Notes under the pieces: model-generated
What the model saw: the letters and a program-made list of their open reading frames with translations, nothing else
Told to the model about the DNA's origin: nothing
The model's database searches: none
Source of the DNA: Porphyrobacter sp. LM 6
GTDB lineage: Bacteria; Pseudomonadota; Alphaproteobacteria; Sphingomonadales; Sphingomonadaceae
Assembly (NCBI RefSeq): GCF_001720465.1
Contig: NZ_CP017113.1
Coordinates: 2,356,001-2,420,000 of the forward strand
DNA: 64,000 nt
Direction: 5' to 3'
Shown: positions 1 through 11,490 of the stretch, one piece after another
How the letters are laid out: each line of letters opens with the position of its first letter
How positions within the stretch are numbered: the stretch's first letter is position 1
Program-made: the position numbers and the translations under genes

Positions 1-52
1 CGGCGGTAAGCTGATCATCGGTCTTGGTGCGAAGGTCCGCGATATCGGCCAT
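1..52 (-). CDS. rpmC: 50S ribosomal protein L29 (partial)
   Basis: Only the first 17 codons are inside the window; the gene continues past the left edge. The visible N-terminus reads [17 protein letters not shown], which fits the short helical L29 protein that sits by the exit tunnel of the large subunit. Its ATG (52-50) shares one base with the TAA stop of rplP (TAATG), so the two are translationally coupled, and rplP-rpmC is the conserved order of the S10 operon. Partial sequence limits the call, but the context leaves little doubt. Confidence 0.85.
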   Translation of the reverse strand, partial: MADIADLRTKTDDQLTA

Positions 53-486
53 TATTCGCCTCCCAGGTGGCTGGTGTCGCCGAGACGGGCAACAACCTTG
101 GTCTTGATCGGCAACTTCATCGCCGCACGCTCGAACGCTTCAGCCGCGAGCGGACCGGCAACGCCGTCGAGTTCGAACAGGATGAGGCCCGGCTTAACCT
201 TGGCTGCCCAATATTCGATCGAGCCCTTGCCCTTACCCTGACGGACTTCGGCAGGCTTCTTCGACACCGGCACATCGGGGAACACGCGGATCCAGAGACG
301 GCCCTGACGCTTGATGTGACGGGTGATCGCACGACGCGCAGCTTCGATCTGGCGGGCGGTGACGCGCTCCGGCTCCAGCGCCTTAAGGCCATAGGAGCCG
401 AAGTTGAGGGTGGTGCCACCCTTGGCTTCGCCCTTGATCCGCCCCTTGAACTGCTTGCGGAACTTGGTTTTCTTCGGTTGCAACAT
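52..486 (-). CDS. rplP: 50S ribosomal protein L16
   Basis: A 144-residue protein of the usual L16 length. The start [15 protein letters not shown] and the central block [17 protein letters not shown] followed by a GKGKG loop (about residues 62-88) are L16 hallmarks; this loop reaches towards the A-site tRNA and organises the large subunit centre. It lies 11 bases downstream of rpsC and overlaps rpmC by one base in the S10 operon. Confidence 0.98.
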   Translation of the reverse strand: MLQPKKTKFRKQFKGRIKGEAKGGTTLNFGSYGLKALEPERVTARQIEAARRAITRHIKRQGRLWIRVFPDVPVSKKPAEVRQGKGKGSIEYWAAKVKPGLILFELDGVAGPLAAEAFERAAMKLPIKTKVVARLGDTSHLGGE

Positions 487-497
487 GATCTGTTACC

Positions 498-1193
498 TCA
501 ACGAGCCGGACGGACGCCGGAAGTTTGCGCTTCCATCATCAGGCGGTCCTGCGCGGTCGGATCGTGAGCGAGGATCTCGCCCTTGAAGATCCACACCTTG
601 ATCCCGATGATCCCGTAGGCGGTGAGCGCCTCGGTCTCGGCGTAATCGATGTTCGCACGCAGCGTGTGGAGCGGCACGCGGCCTTCGCGGTACCATTCGA
701 CGCGGGCGATTTCCGCCCCGCCGAGACGGCCGCCGCACACGATCTTGATGCCTTCGGCACCCAGACGCAGCGCCGACTGCACGGCACGCTTCATCGCCCG
801 GCGGAACGCCACGCGGCGAACCAGCTGATCAGCGATGCCCTGGGCGACGAGCTTGGCATCGATTTCCGGCTTGCGGATTTCGACGATGTTCAGCTTCACT
901 TCGCTCGCGGTCATGGTCGCCAGCTTCGAACGCAGCTTTTCGATGTCTGCGCCCTTCTTGCCGATGATCACGCCGGGACGGGCCGCATAGATCGACACGC
1001 GGCACAGCTTGGCCGGGCGCTCGATCACCACCTTCGAAACCGCCGCCTGGGGCAGGTTCTTCATGATGTACTTGCGGATCGCGACATCTTCCTTGAGCAG
1101 CTGTGCATAGTCACGCCCTTCGGCGTACCAGCGGCTGTCCCAGGTGCGGTTGATCTGCAGGCGCAGACCGATCGGATTGCTCTTCTGGCCCAT
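498..1193 (-). CDS. rpsC: 30S ribosomal protein S3
   Basis: A 231-residue S3 protein starting [22 protein letters not shown], the standard S3 N-terminus. I placed the start at 1193 and not further upstream because residues before MGQKSNP match nothing in S3 and would overlap rplV. A KH type 2 domain follows (the [14 protein letters not shown] loop, near residue 75-90), then the C-terminal S3 domain with [10 protein letters not shown]3 lines the mRNA entry channel. It begins one base after the rplV stop. Confidence 0.98.
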   Translation of the reverse strand: MGQKSNPIGLRLQINRTWDSRWYAEGRDYAQLLKEDVAIRKYIMKNLPQAAVSKVVIERPAKLCRVSIYAARPGVIIGKKGADIEKLRSKLATMTASEVKLNIVEIRKPEIDAKLVAQGIADQLVRRVAFRRAMKRAVQSALRLGAEGIKIVCGGRLGGAEIARVEWYREGRVPLHTLRANIDYAETEALTAYGIIGIKVWIFKGEILAHDPTAQDRLMMEAQTSGVRPAR

Positions 1194-1194
1194 C

Positions 1195-1572
1195 TTACGC
1201 CTCTTCTGCTTCGCGAACCACGATCCGCAGCCGGCTGAACGGCTTGAGGATCCGGGTCGACTTGCCGCGACCACGGGTGTGGAACCGCTTCATCGTCACC
1301 GACTTGCCGACCGAGGCTTCCGCCACGATGAGCGCATCGACGTCGAGGTTGTGGTTGTTTTCAGCGTTGGCGATCGCCGAGGCGAGCACCTTGCTCGCAT
1401 CGCGTGCCATCGCCCGCTTCGAGAAGGCGAGGATGTTCATCGCCTCTTCGGCCTTCTTGCCACGGATCAGAGCAGCAACGAGGTTGAGCTTCTGCGCCGA
1501 ACCACGGATGGTGGTGCCGACGGCCAGCGCCTCGTTATCGCCCACGCGGCGGGGTGCCTTTGCCTTGCCCAT
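1195..1572 (-). CDS. rplV: 50S ribosomal protein L22
   Basis: A 125-residue L22 protein. The stretch [33 protein letters not shown] is the conserved globular part, and the C-terminal segment with [15 protein letters not shown] corresponds to the extended hairpin that lines the nascent-peptide tunnel (the macrolide-sensitive region). The start ATG at 1572 overlaps the rpsS TAA stop by one base, so L22 is translationally coupled to S19. Confidence 0.98.
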   Translation of the reverse strand: MGKAKAPRRVGDNEALAVGTTIRGSAQKLNLVAALIRGKKAEEAMNILAFSKRAMARDASKVLASAIANAENNHNLDVDALIVAEASVGKSVTMKRFHTRGRGKSTRILKPFSRLRIVVREAEEA

Positions 1573-1847
1573 TAGCGCTTGCCCTTCTTGTCGGCAGCGT
1601 GGCCGGGGAAGGTGCGCGTGGGCGCAAATTCGCCAAGCTTGTGGCCGACCATTTCTTCCGAAACCGAAACGGGAATGAACTTGTGCCCGTTGTAGACATT
1701 GAAGGTGAGCCCGACGAACTGCGGCAGAATCGTCGAACGCCGCGACCAGGTCTTGATCGGCTTGGCGTTGCTCGCTTCCTGCGCGCTTTCAGCCTTCTTC
1801 AACAGGCTCAGCTCGACAAACGGACCTTTCCAGACGGAACGTGCCAT
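1572..1847 (-). CDS. rpsS: 30S ribosomal protein S19
   Basis: A 91-residue S19 protein with the typical start [11 protein letters not shown] and the block [21 protein letters not shown] followed by [13 protein letters not shown]19 binds 16S rRNA in the head of the small subunit together with S13. It starts six bases after the rplB stop and overlaps rplV by one base. Confidence 0.98.
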   Translation of the reverse strand: MARSVWKGPFVELSLLKKAESAQEASNAKPIKTWSRRSTILPQFVGLTFNVYNGHKFIPVSVSEEMVGHKLGEFAPTRTFPGHAADKKGKR

Positions 1848-1853
1848 CGTCTC

Positions 1854-2690
1854 TTACCTCTTCTTCTTCGCGTGACGCGAACGGATGATCATCTTGTCCG
1901 TCTGCTTGTTATGGCGCGTGCGGGCACCCTTGGTCGGCTTGCCCCACGGGGTCACCGGATGACGGCCACCCGAGGTGCGGCCTTCACCACCACCGTGCGG
2001 GTGGTCGACCGGGTTCTTCGCAACGCCGCGGGTCAGCGGACGCTTGCCCATCCAGCGGCTACGGCCGGCCTTGGCAAAGTTCTGGTTGGCGTTGTCGGGG
2101 TTCGACACCGCACCCACCGTGCCCATGCAATCGGCGCGCAGGTAACGCTGCTCGCCCGAGTTGAGGCGCACGATAACGAAGGTGCGGTCACGACCAACGA
2201 CCTGCACATAGGTGCCGGCCGAACGGGCGATCTGGCCACCCTTGCCCGGCTTCATCTCGACGTTGTGGCAGATCGTGCCTACCGGCATCTGACCCAGCAG
2301 CATCGCGTTGCCCGGCTTGGTGTCGACCTTCTCGCCGGCCACAACCTGATCACCGACAGCCAGACGCTGCGGGGCGAGGATGTAGGCCTGCTCACCGTCT
2401 TCGTACTTCACGAGAGCGATGAACGCGGTGCGGTTCGGGTCATATTCCAGACGCTCGACGGTCGCCGGCATGTCCCACTTACGACGCTTGAAGTCGATGA
2501 AGCGGTACTTCTGCTTGTGACCACCGGCGATGCCACGCGAGGTGACATGACCCTTGTTGTTGCGGCCACCGGTCTTGCGCTTGCCTTCGGTCAGCGCCTT
2601 CACCGGCTTGCCCTTGTAGAGCGCCGACTTGTCGACCAGAATCAGACCGCGGCGAGCGGGACTGGTCGGCTTGTAGTTCTTGAGTGCCAT
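1854..2690 (-). CDS. rplB: 50S ribosomal protein L2
   Basis: A 278-residue L2 protein, the normal length. It starts [16 protein letters not shown], has the [22 protein letters not shown] block near residues 44-62 and the C-terminal [21 protein letters not shown] loop that carries the conserved histidine near the peptidyl transferase centre. L2 is a primary 23S rRNA binding protein. It lies 23 bases after rplW. Confidence 0.98.
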   Translation of the reverse strand: MALKNYKPTSPARRGLILVDKSALYKGKPVKALTEGKRKTGGRNNKGHVTSRGIAGGHKQKYRFIDFKRRKWDMPATVERLEYDPNRTAFIALVKYEDGEQAYILAPQRLAVGDQVVAGEKVDTKPGNAMLLGQMPVGTICHNVEMKPGKGGQIARSAGTYVQVVGRDRTFVIVRLNSGEQRYLRADCMGTVGAVSNPDNANQNFAKAGRSRWMGKRPLTRGVAKNPVDHPHGGGEGRTSGGRHPVTPWGKPTKGARTRHNKQTDKMIIRSRHAKKKR

Positions 2691-2713
2691 TGTTCGTGTC
2701 CTGTCCCTTGGCC

Positions 2714-3022
2714 TCAGATACCGCTGGTGATGTCGATCATTTCACCCTCGGCAAGGGTGACAATGGCCTTCTTCACGTCGGAACGCTGATAGGTCTTGCC
2801 CTTCCAGCGCTTGGTCTTGCCCTTGGCGACCAGGGTATTCACGGCGACGACCTTCTTGTCGTAGATCGCCTCGATCGCTTCCTTGATCTGGGGCTTGGTC
2901 GCATCCTTGGCGACCTTGAAGACCACAGCGTTCTGTTCCGACGCCAGCGTCGACTTTTCAGTGATGTGCGGCGCGAGGATCACGTCATAGTGACGCGCAT
3001 CGACGGTCTGTTTCTTAGCCAT
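2714..3022 (-). CDS. rplW: 50S ribosomal protein L23
   Basis: A 102-residue L23 protein. The motif [18 protein letters not shown] near the N-terminus and the tail [19 protein letters not shown] are L23 signatures. L23 sits at the tunnel exit and docks trigger factor and the signal recognition particle. Its first eight bases overlap the end of rplD, an arrangement that favours coupled translation. Confidence 0.97.
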   Translation of the reverse strand: MAKKQTVDARHYDVILAPHITEKSTLASEQNAVVFKVAKDATKPQIKEAIEAIYDKKVVAVNTLVAKGKTKRWKGKTYQRSDVKKAIVTLAEGEMIDITSGI

Positions 3023-3638
3023 TGAAGCGCGCCTCCAGCTTTTCGACAGCGGCCTTGGTCAGCACCAGCGTGTCGTGGTTGAGGATGTCGTAGACGTTGG
3101 CACCGATCGCCGGGAGCACGTTGATGCCCGGGAGGTTGCCAGCGGCCTTCTTGAAGCCGGCATCGACCTGCTCGCCGTCGATCACCAGCACCTTGCCGGT
3201 CAGACCGGCCTTGGTGAGGTGGCCCTTGAGCGCCTTGGTCTTGGCGTCCTTCAGCTCGAGGCTGTCGACCACGACGAGTCCGGTCTTGGCCTTGGTCGAG
3301 AGCGCCATCTTGAGGCCGAGTGCACGGACCTTCTTGTTGAGCGACTGCTCGAAGTCACGCTTGCGCGCACCGTGAGCCTTACCGCCGCCGATGAAGATCG
3401 GAGCCTTGCGGTCGCCGTGACGGGCAGTGCCGCCACCCTTCTGCTTGCCGAACTTCTTGCCGGTGCGGGCCACGTCCGAACGCTCGCGCGTCGGGCGGGC
3501 GGTGCCGCGGCGATTTTCGAGCTGCCAGGTCACGACCCGGTGCAGGATGTCGGCGCGCGGCTCGATGCCGAACACGTCATCCGACAGTTCGATATCGCCC
3601 GAGGCCTTACCCTCGATGTTCTGAACCTTGATCTTCAT
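3015..3638 (-). CDS. rplD: 50S ribosomal protein L4
   Basis: A 207-residue L4 protein. The region [21 protein letters not shown] and the following basic [19 protein letters not shown] loop (about residues 42-90) form the internal extension that reaches into the exit tunnel. In E. coli L4 is also the autogenous repressor of the S10 operon; the terminator-like leader hairpin at 5075-5124 makes similar control conceivable here, but that is inference. It starts three bases after rplC. Confidence 0.97.
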   Translation of the reverse strand: MKIKVQNIEGKASGDIELSDDVFGIEPRADILHRVVTWQLENRRGTARPTRERSDVARTGKKFGKQKGGGTARHGDRKAPIFIGGGKAHGARKRDFEQSLNKKVRALGLKMALSTKAKTGLVVVDSLELKDAKTKALKGHLTKAGLTGKVLVIDGEQVDAGFKKAAGNLPGINVLPAIGANVYDILNHDTLVLTKAAVEKLEARFNG

Positions 3639-3641
3639 GGC

Positions 3642-4436
3642 TCAGCCTTCCTTGTTTTCTTCGGTGGCCGGCGCGTCGGTTTCGACAGCTTCGGTCACGA
3701 TGACGTCTTCGGCAGCAGCTTCGACCACCGAGGGGGTCTCGTCAGCCACGGGAGCCTTCTTTTCGAGAATGGCACCGGGGAACGGCAGGCCTTCGGGGGC
3801 AGCCAGCTTCACCGCGTCACGAACGAGCAGCCAGCCGTTCTTCGCGCCCGGGACCGAGCCCTTGACGAAGAGAAGACCGCGCTCGGCGTCGGTGCGGACG
3901 ATTTCGAGGTTCTGCTGGGTGCGCTGACGGTCGCCCATGTGGCCGGCCATCTTCTTGCCCTTGAACACGCGGCCCGGATCCTGACGGTTACCCGTCGAAC
4001 CGTGGGCACGGTGCGAGATCGAAACACCGTGGGTGGCGCGCATACCGCCGAAGCCCCAGCGCTTCATAGCGCCGGCAAAGCCCTTACCCTGGGTGTGGCC
4101 GGTGATGTCGACCATCTGGCCGGCAATGAAGTGCTCGGCGCTGATGGTGGCGCCAACCGGGACCAGCGCATCGGCGCTGTCGACACGGAATTCGGCAACC
4201 TGCTTCTTCAGACCGACATCGGCCTTGGCGAAATGTTCACGCTGCGGCTTGGCAACGTTCTTCTGCTTGGCTTCGCCCGCGCCGAGCTGGACAGCGAAAT
4301 AGCCATCGCGTTCAGCGGTGCGGTGCGAAACAACCTGGCAGTCTTCCAGCGCGAGAACGGTCACAGGCACGTGCCGTCCGTCCTCCTGGAAGAGGCGGGT
4401 CATCCCGACTTTCTTTGCGATAACGCCGGTGCGCAT
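3642..4436 (-). CDS. rplC: 50S ribosomal protein L3 with acidic C-terminal tail
   Basis: A 264-residue L3 protein. I set the start at the ATG giving [20 protein letters not shown], the usual L3 N-terminus; a longer reading adds a non-homologous stretch. The central [23 protein letters not shown] loop reaches the peptidyl transferase centre and carries the glutamine methylation site region. After the conserved end near residue 225 an acidic tail of roughly 35-40 residues (APVADETP... ending EENKEG) extends the protein beyond the roughly 210 residues of E. coli L3. It is separated from rpsJ by 272 bases of structured sequence. Confidence 0.97.
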   Translation of the reverse strand: MRTGVIAKKVGMTRLFQEDGRHVPVTVLALEDCQVVSHRTAERDGYFAVQLGAGEAKQKNVAKPQREHFAKADVGLKKQVAEFRVDSADALVPVGATISAEHFIAGQMVDITGHTQGKGFAGAMKRWGFGGMRATHGVSISHRAHGSTGNRQDPGRVFKGKKMAGHMGDRQRTQQNLEIVRTDAERGLLFVKGSVPGAKNGWLLVRDAVKLAAPEGLPFPGAILEKKAPVADETPSVVEAAAEDVIVTEAVETDAPATEENKEG

Positions 4437-4601
4437 CGTCAGTTCACTCCTCAACAGAGGCACCCTACGGACCATCCGCAAGGTGCGTGTGAGACCGCGC
4501 GCAAAAGCCCGCAGCCCCGTTCAGCCCGAATTGTCACGCATCGCCCCGTCCGGGCTGAGTGCTCCGCTGGCCGGGTGGCCGCTGGAGCGAGACGGGGGAC
4601 G

Positions 4602-4708
4602 CAGCCCGGAGAGTTTCTCCGGCGGTATCCACCCTATCGTCAGGCGGGGCATCTTGGTGCCCCAACGATAGAGGCCCCCTGCCGAAGCGGGGGGCATTTC
4701 GGCTGGCC

Positions 4709-4718
<10 letters not shown>
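4602..4718 (-). other. Cluster of inverted repeats between rpsJ and rplC
   Basis: The 272-base gap between rpsJ and rplC holds four successive inverted repeats: CCGGAGA/TCTCCGG at 4606-4622; CTATCGT/ACGATAG at 4634-4671 enclosing GGGGCA/TGCCCC; GCCCCC/GGGGGC at 4674-4695; and GCTGGCC-TTA-GGCCAGC at 4702-4718, whose central TTA is the reverse complement of the rpsJ stop codon. None has a T-run on the minus strand, so they are not classical terminators. They may be RNA processing, stability or pausing elements in the S10 operon mRNA. Confidence 0.6.
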
Positions 4719-5020
<302 letters not shown>

Positions 5021-5074
5021 GTCCTACTACCGATGCGAAAGAGCCAAGGAGCAGCCGGTTGCCCGGCATTTCCC

Positions 5075-5124
5075 AAAAACAAAGGCCGGCCCCGCTGTTT
5101 CCGGTTTCCCGTGAGCGGGCGGCC
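5075..5124 (-). terminator. Terminator-like hairpin in the rpsJ leader (candidate attenuator)
   Basis: On the minus strand GGCCGCCCGC (5124-5115) pairs with GCGGG-GC-CGGCC (5095-5084), a ten-base-pair stem with a two-base bulge, followed at once by TTTGTTTTT (5083-5075). It lies downstream of the predicted promoter at 5176-5204 and about 55 bases before rpsJ, so it would act inside the leader and not as the end of tuf, which has its own terminator at 5280-5314. The position resembles the L4-controlled attenuator of the E. coli S10 operon; homology is not implied. Confidence 0.55.
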
Positions 5125-5175
5125 TTCTTCAAAACTCGTGTCAGACGAAACGCGAATCTCGTCTGCGGATGCGCG

Positions 5176-5204
5176 CCTATACGGAGAGCGCCCCGGTATG
5201 GCAA
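5176..5204 (-). promoter_or_regulatory. Predicted promoter of the S10 operon
   Basis: On the minus strand a -35 box TTGCCA (5204-5199, five of six matches to TTGACA) and a -10 box TATAGG (5181-5176) are separated by 17 bases. It sits between the tuf terminator and rpsJ and predicts a leader of about 150 bases. The leader also holds a hairpin CAGACGA/TCGTCTG (5142-5165) before the terminator-like hairpin. Confidence 0.6.
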
Positions 5205-5279
5205 GGGCCAACTGAAAGGAAATTGCGCGGGAAGGAAATGACCTCGCCGCAGCTCCGATCAGAGCGCCCTGCCCTACAC

Positions 5280-5314
5280 AAAAAGGCCCGGCAGCTCGTG
5301 GGAGCGGCCGGGCC
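5280..5314 (-). terminator. Rho-independent terminator of tuf
   Basis: On the minus strand GGCCCGGC (5314-5307) and GCCGGGCC (5292-5285) form a perfect eight-base-pair stem followed by five T residues (5284-5280). It begins 38 bases after the tuf stop codon and cleanly ends the str operon before the S10 operon promoter. Confidence 0.85.
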
Positions 5315-5352
5315 TCTTCATGTTCAGTCAACCTCCTCGCGGAGGCAAAACC

Positions 5353-6543
5353 TTACTTGGTGATCTTGGCGACGACGCCCGAACCTACGGTGCGGCCACC
5401 TTCGCGGATCGCGAAGCGCAGACCTTCGTCCATGGCGATCGGAGCGATCAGCTTGACGCCGATGGTCACGTTGTCGCCCGGCATCACCATTTCGGTGCCT
5501 TCGGGAAGGATCACTTCGCCGGTCACGTCGGTGGTGCGGAAGTAGAACTGCGGGCGGTAGTTGGCGAAGAACGGCGTGTGACGGCCACCTTCGTCCTTCG
5601 ACAGCACATAGACTTCGGCGCTGAACTCGGTGTGCGGGGTAACCGAACCCGGCTTCGCGAGAACCTGGCCACGCTCCACTTCTTCACGGGCAACGCCGCG
5701 GATCAGGGCGCCGACGTTGTCGCCAGCTTCACCGCGATCGAGCAGCTTGCGGAACATTTCCACGCCGGTGACGGTGGTCTTGCGGGTGTCCTTGATGCCG
5801 ACGATTTCGACTTCGTCGCCAACGTTCACGATGCCGGTTTCGATACGGCCGGTCACCACGGTGCCGCGACCCGAGATCGAGAACACGTCTTCGATCGGCA
5901 TCAGGAACGGCTTGTCGACCGGACGGTCGGGCTGCGGGATGTAGCTGTCGACGGCTTCGATCAGGGCAATGACCGAGTCCTTGCCGATGTTGTCATCGCG
6001 GCCTTCGAGAGCGGCCAGAGCCGAACCCTTGACGATCGGAATGTTGTCGCCGTCGAAGTCGTACGACGAAAGCAGTTCGCGAACTTCCAGTTCGACGAGC
6101 TCGAGGATTTCCTCGTCGTCAACCTGGTCGACCTTGTTCATGTACACGACCAGCGCCGGCACGCCGACCTGACGGGCGAGCAGGATGTGCTCACGGGTCT
6201 GGGGCATCGGGCCGTCAGCAGCGTTCACCACCAGGATCGCGCCGTCCATCTGGGCGGCACCGGTGATCATGTTCTTCACGTAGTCAGCGTGACCCGGGCA
6301 GTCGACGTGCGCGTAGTGACGGGCAGCCGATTCATACTCGACGTGCGCAGTCGAGATGGTGATGCCGCGCTCGCGCTCTTCCGGGGCCTTGTCGATGTTG
6401 GCGAAGTCCACGGCGCTGCCGCCGTAGGTTTCAGCCATCACCTTGGTGATCGCCGCGGTCAGGGTGGTCTTGCCATGGTCAACGTGACCGATGGTGCCGA
6501 TGTTGCAGTGCGGCTTATTCCGCTGGAACTTTTCCTTGGCCAT
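5353..6543 (-). CDS. tuf: Elongation factor Tu
   Basis: A 396-residue EF-Tu. The GTPase motifs are intact: GHVDHGKTT at residues 19-27, DCPGHAD at 81-87 and NKVD at 136-139, followed by domains 2 and 3. It delivers aminoacyl-tRNA to the ribosomal A site as a GTP complex. It follows fusA after 94 bases in the classical rpsL-rpsG-fusA-tuf order and ends with a strong terminator. Only this tuf copy lies in the window. Confidence 0.99.
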   Translation of the reverse strand: MAKEKFQRNKPHCNIGTIGHVDHGKTTLTAAITKVMAETYGGSAVDFANIDKAPEERERGITISTAHVEYESAARHYAHVDCPGHADYVKNMITGAAQMDGAILVVNAADGPMPQTREHILLARQVGVPALVVYMNKVDQVDDEEILELVELEVRELLSSYDFDGDNIPIVKGSALAALEGRDDNIGKDSVIALIEAVDSYIPQPDRPVDKPFLMPIEDVFSISGRGTVVTGRIETGIVNVGDEVEIVGIKDTRKTTVTGVEMFRKLLDRGEAGDNVGALIRGVAREEVERGQVLAKPGSVTPHTEFSAEVYVLSKDEGGRHTPFFANYRPQFYFRTTDVTGEVILPEGTEMVMPGDNVTIGVKLIAPIAMDEGLRFAIREGGRTVGSGVVAKITK

Positions 6544-6637
6544 TTCTCTGGTGTACCTTCTTGGATGAAAATGTGTGTTCGCGGGAGAGTGGCGGCACCC
6601 GCAGAATCAGGCGCCGCCCCTAGACTGCCGAAGCAGC

Positions 6638-8770
<2,133 letters not shown>

Positions 8771-8880
8771 ATCAGGTTCCTTAATCGAGAGAGGGGCCGC
8801 CGGGGTGCGGACTGAGCCCCATATAGGAAGGATTGTGACAGCCGGAAGACTTGAGCCCCCGGCTGCCCCCAATCAGCGAT

Positions 8881-9351
8881 TTACCAACGGTAGTGCGAGA
8901 AGGCGCGGTTCGCGTCCGCCATGCGGTGCGTATCTTCGCGCTTCTTCACGGCATTGCCGCGGTTGTTGGCCGCATCGAGCAGCTCGCCCGACAGACGCGC
9001 CGCCATCGTCGTTTCCGGACGGCCGCGCGCAGCGGTGATCAACCAGCGGATCGCCAGCGCCTGAGCACGCTCGGGGCGGACTTCGACCGGCACCTGGTAG
9101 GTCGCACCACCAACGCGGCGGCTGCGGACTTCGACCTGCGGCTTCACATTGTTCAGCGCATCATGGAACAGCTGGATCGGATCGGCCTTGGCCTTCGCTT
9201 CCACCGTGGCGAGCGCGCCATAGACGATCTTTTCGGCAACAGCCTTCTTACCGTCGAGCATGAGGTTGTTCATGAACTTCGACAGGATCTGATCCCCGTA
9301 CTGGGGATCGGGCAGGATGACCCGCTTTTCGGGACGACGACGACGTGACAT
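8881..9351 (-). CDS. rpsG: 30S ribosomal protein S7
   Basis: A 156-residue S7 protein, starting [21 protein letters not shown]. The block [18 protein letters not shown], then [17 protein letters not shown], and the C-terminal [21 protein letters not shown] end are standard. S7 nucleates the head of the 30S subunit and contacts the E-site tRNA. It is separated from rpsL by 136 bases that hold a long inverted repeat. Confidence 0.98.
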   Translation of the reverse strand: MSRRRRPEKRVILPDPQYGDQILSKFMNNLMLDGKKAVAEKIVYGALATVEAKAKADPIQLFHDALNNVKPQVEVRSRRVGGATYQVPVEVRPERAQALAIRWLITAARGRPETTMAARLSGELLDAANNRGNAVKKREDTHRMADANRAFSHYRW

Positions 9352-9386
9352 CTTCTGAATTCCTTCGGAATGCGGCGAACCCCTCC

Positions 9387-9480
9387 GGGTCCGCCTTGCG
9401 GCTCCGGCCCACTCCCCCTCCCGACCACCCGGATGCTACCCGTAGGGCGCTCGGGAGGGGGAGCGGTCCGGAGCCGGACC
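9387..9480 (-). other. Long extended hairpin between rpsL and rpsG
   Basis: The core is a perfect 13-base-pair stem, CTCCCCCTCCCGA at 9412-9424 with TCGGGAGGGGGAG at 9451-9463. It is extended outward by GGCTCCGG/CCGGAGCC (9400-9407 with 9468-9475) and by a GGTCCG/CGGACC pair at the edges. No T-run follows on the minus strand, so it should be a processing, stability or partial termination element between the rpsL and rpsG cistrons. Confidence 0.65.
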
Positions 9481-9487
9481 TAAACCC

Positions 9488-9859
9488 TTACTTCGGACGC
9501 TTGGCGCCGTACTTCGAACGCGACTGCTTGCGATCCTTCACGCCCTGCGTGTCGAGCACGCCGCGAAGGACGTGGTAACGCACGCCCGGAAGGTCGCGCA
9601 CACGGCCGCCGCGGATGAGCACAACAGAGTGCTCCTGCAGGTTGTGGCCTTCGCCCGGGATGTAGCTGATGACTTCGCGCTGGTTGGTCAGGCGGACCTT
9701 GGCCACCTTGCGCAGCGCCGAGTTCGGCTTCTTCGGGGTCGTCGTATAGACGCGGGTGCAGACGCCGCGCTTCTGCGGGTTCTGCTCCATCGCAGGGACC
9801 TTGGACTTGGCCTTCTGCGGAACGCGGCCCTTGCGGACCAGCTGGTTGATCGTCGGCAT
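9488..9859 (-). CDS. rpsL: 30S ribosomal protein S12
   Basis: A 123-residue S12 protein starting [15 protein letters not shown]; the start gives the exact family length. The decoding-centre loop [16 protein letters not shown] includes the lysine whose changes give streptomycin resistance (here the wild-type K), and [30 protein letters not shown] carries the second conserved loop. It is first in the str operon; 290 bases upstream to the next gene contain no other gene that I can support. Confidence 0.98.
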   Translation of the reverse strand: MPTINQLVRKGRVPQKAKSKVPAMEQNPQKRGVCTRVYTTTPKKPNSALRKVAKVRLTNQREVISYIPGEGHNLQEHSVVLIRGGRVRDLPGVRYHVLRGVLDTQGVKDRKQSRSKYGAKRPK

Positions 9860-10150
9860 GAGGTACTCTTCACCTTCGTTGTGGCCATGCCAGCGGTGAA
9901 GAGAAAGCGAATCGCGAATGCGCGCGCGGCGGGGATCATGCCCCGTCACAGCCACCAGTCGCGAGCCGAAAACGCTCCACCCGCCTGAAAAGACCGGGTT
10001 ACTTTGACGGCTGCCCCTGCGTGAGAGACGCACCGCCAATGTTCAGCTCAATCCGGGTCAGGCCCGGAAGATGCGCGCCCTTAGGCGGGATCAGCGGGAG
10101 GGTCAAGGGTGGGCAGGCGGGAGCAATACGGGCCGCACCAGTTATGCGCC

Positions 10151-10954
10151 TCAAGCGGCAGTCAAAAACCCCACCAGCGCCCGCACCTTGCGGCTGCGCC
10201 ATTGGGGGCGCGGGGCGAGGAGCCAGTAGCCGCGCAGGGCCGGTTCGGGGCCGTCCAGCACCTCGAGCGCGCCGCGATCAATCGCGCTCTCCGCCAGTGC
10301 CAGCGGCAGGACGGTGCGGCCCATCCCTGCCAGCGCCGAGGCGAGCGCCTGTCCGGGGCTGCCTGCCTTCACGCAGGGCTTGGTGCCATCGGGCAGCGGG
10401 GCGCCCGGCCAGTCGATCCACGCATCGCGGTGCTGCGGCGCGGCGACTGTCACGCGCATCGCGGGGGCAAGCGGGATGCCCTCCAACTCGCCCGGCCCGT
10501 CAACCAGCCGGATCGCGAGATCGAGGTTCGCCTCGGTGAAATCGGCGTGCTCGTCGGCGGAGAGGATGTACTGGATGCCCCCAGAGCCTTTGGGCGTATC
10601 GGCCTGGAAGCGCGCCAGTCGGGGGGCGAACCACTCGGCGAAGAACTCGCGCGGGACGGCAATGGTGTAGCGGTCGGAGGATTGGCCCGCCTGCATCGCG
10701 GCGACGCTCTCCTCGAAGCTGAGGAAGCCTTCGCGCAAGGGATCGAGCCCCGCCTCGCCCTCGGGCGTGAGTTCCAGCCCCTTGGAGGTGCGGCGGAACA
10801 GCACCACGCCGAGCACATCCTCGAGCGCGCGGATCTGCTGGCCGACGGCGGCGGGCGTCACCGCCAGTTCGTCCGCGGCGCGGGTGAACGAGAGGTGGCG
10901 CGCGGCGGCATCGAACACGCGCAAGGCATTGAGAGGCAGATGGGTGCGCTTCAC
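10151..10954 (-). CDS. LysR-family transcriptional regulator, GcvA-like
   Basis: A 267-residue LysR regulator. The helix-turn-helix (about residues 4-62) reads PLNALRVFDAAARHLSFTRAADELAVTPAAVGQQIRALE, very close to the GcvA subgroup, followed by an effector-binding periplasmic-binding-like domain. I prefer the GTG at 10954, giving VKRTHLPLNALRVF; a TTG start at 10990 would add 12 residues with no family support. It follows apaG on the same strand with no divergent partner, so its target is not evident. Confidence 0.85.
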   Translation of the reverse strand: MKRTHLPLNALRVFDAAARHLSFTRAADELAVTPAAVGQQIRALEDVLGVVLFRRTSKGLELTPEGEAGLDPLREGFLSFEESVAAMQAGQSSDRYTIAVPREFFAEWFAPRLARFQADTPKGSGGIQYILSADEHADFTEANLDLAIRLVDGPGELEGIPLAPAMRVTVAAPQHRDAWIDWPGAPLPDGTKPCVKAGSPGQALASALAGMGRTVLPLALAESAIDRGALEVLDGPEPALRGYWLLAPRPQWRSRKVRALVGFLTAA

Positions 10955-10993
10955 GGGCGGTGAATTAGGCGCGCTTGGCCCGGCCCGCAAGTA

Positions 10994-11407
10994 TCAGCGA
11001 GGCGAACGACCTTCGGCGGTCTCTGGCGCGGCAAGCGGGAAGAACGGGATCCGCACCTCGGCCGGTTCCCCGTCTGCGCGTTCGAAGGTGTAGAAGCCTT
11101 CCATCGAGCCGAACGGCGTCGTCAGCGGGCAGCCCGAGACATAGTCGTGGCTCTGCCCGGGGGCGAGCAGCGGCTGTTCGCCCACCACGCCTTCGCCATC
11201 GACATGGCTGACCACGCCGCGCCCGTCCGTAATGCGCCAGTGCCGGGTGCGCAGGCGTAGCGGCTCGTGCGAGGCGTTTTCGATACGGATGTGATAGACC
11301 CAGAACCACTTGCCGGCGTCGGGGTGCGACTGCTCGGGCAGGTAGTTGACTGCGACCCTGACAGTGACCCCGTCGGTGGTGGCGGCGTGCTGGAAGAATT
11401 CTTTCAT
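10994..11407 (-). CDS. apaG: Co2+/Mg2+ efflux protein ApaG
   Basis: A 137-residue ApaG/DUF525 protein of fibronectin-like fold. The block WFWVYHIRIENASHEPLRLRTRHWRITDGRG and GEGVVGEQPLLAPGQSHDYVSGCPL are family signatures. The ATG at 11407 is preceded by GGGGGC, a plausible ribosome binding site, and gives the normal start MKEFFQHA. Its biochemical role is not well settled; the efflux name is traditional. It lies 83 bases after the S9 peptidase gene and before the LysR gene on the same strand. Confidence 0.9.
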   Translation of the reverse strand: MKEFFQHAATTDGVTVRVAVNYLPEQSHPDAGKWFWVYHIRIENASHEPLRLRTRHWRITDGRGVVSHVDGEGVVGEQPLLAPGQSHDYVSGCPLTTPFGSMEGFYTFERADGEPAEVRIPFFPLAAPETAEGRSPR

Positions 11408-11490
11408 GTCGCCCCCAAAGTTAGCGATTCTTCGCCGGGTCACAAGTGGTCAACGCGCGTAATCCACGCCGTATCCCGAAAGAGCGCGAT

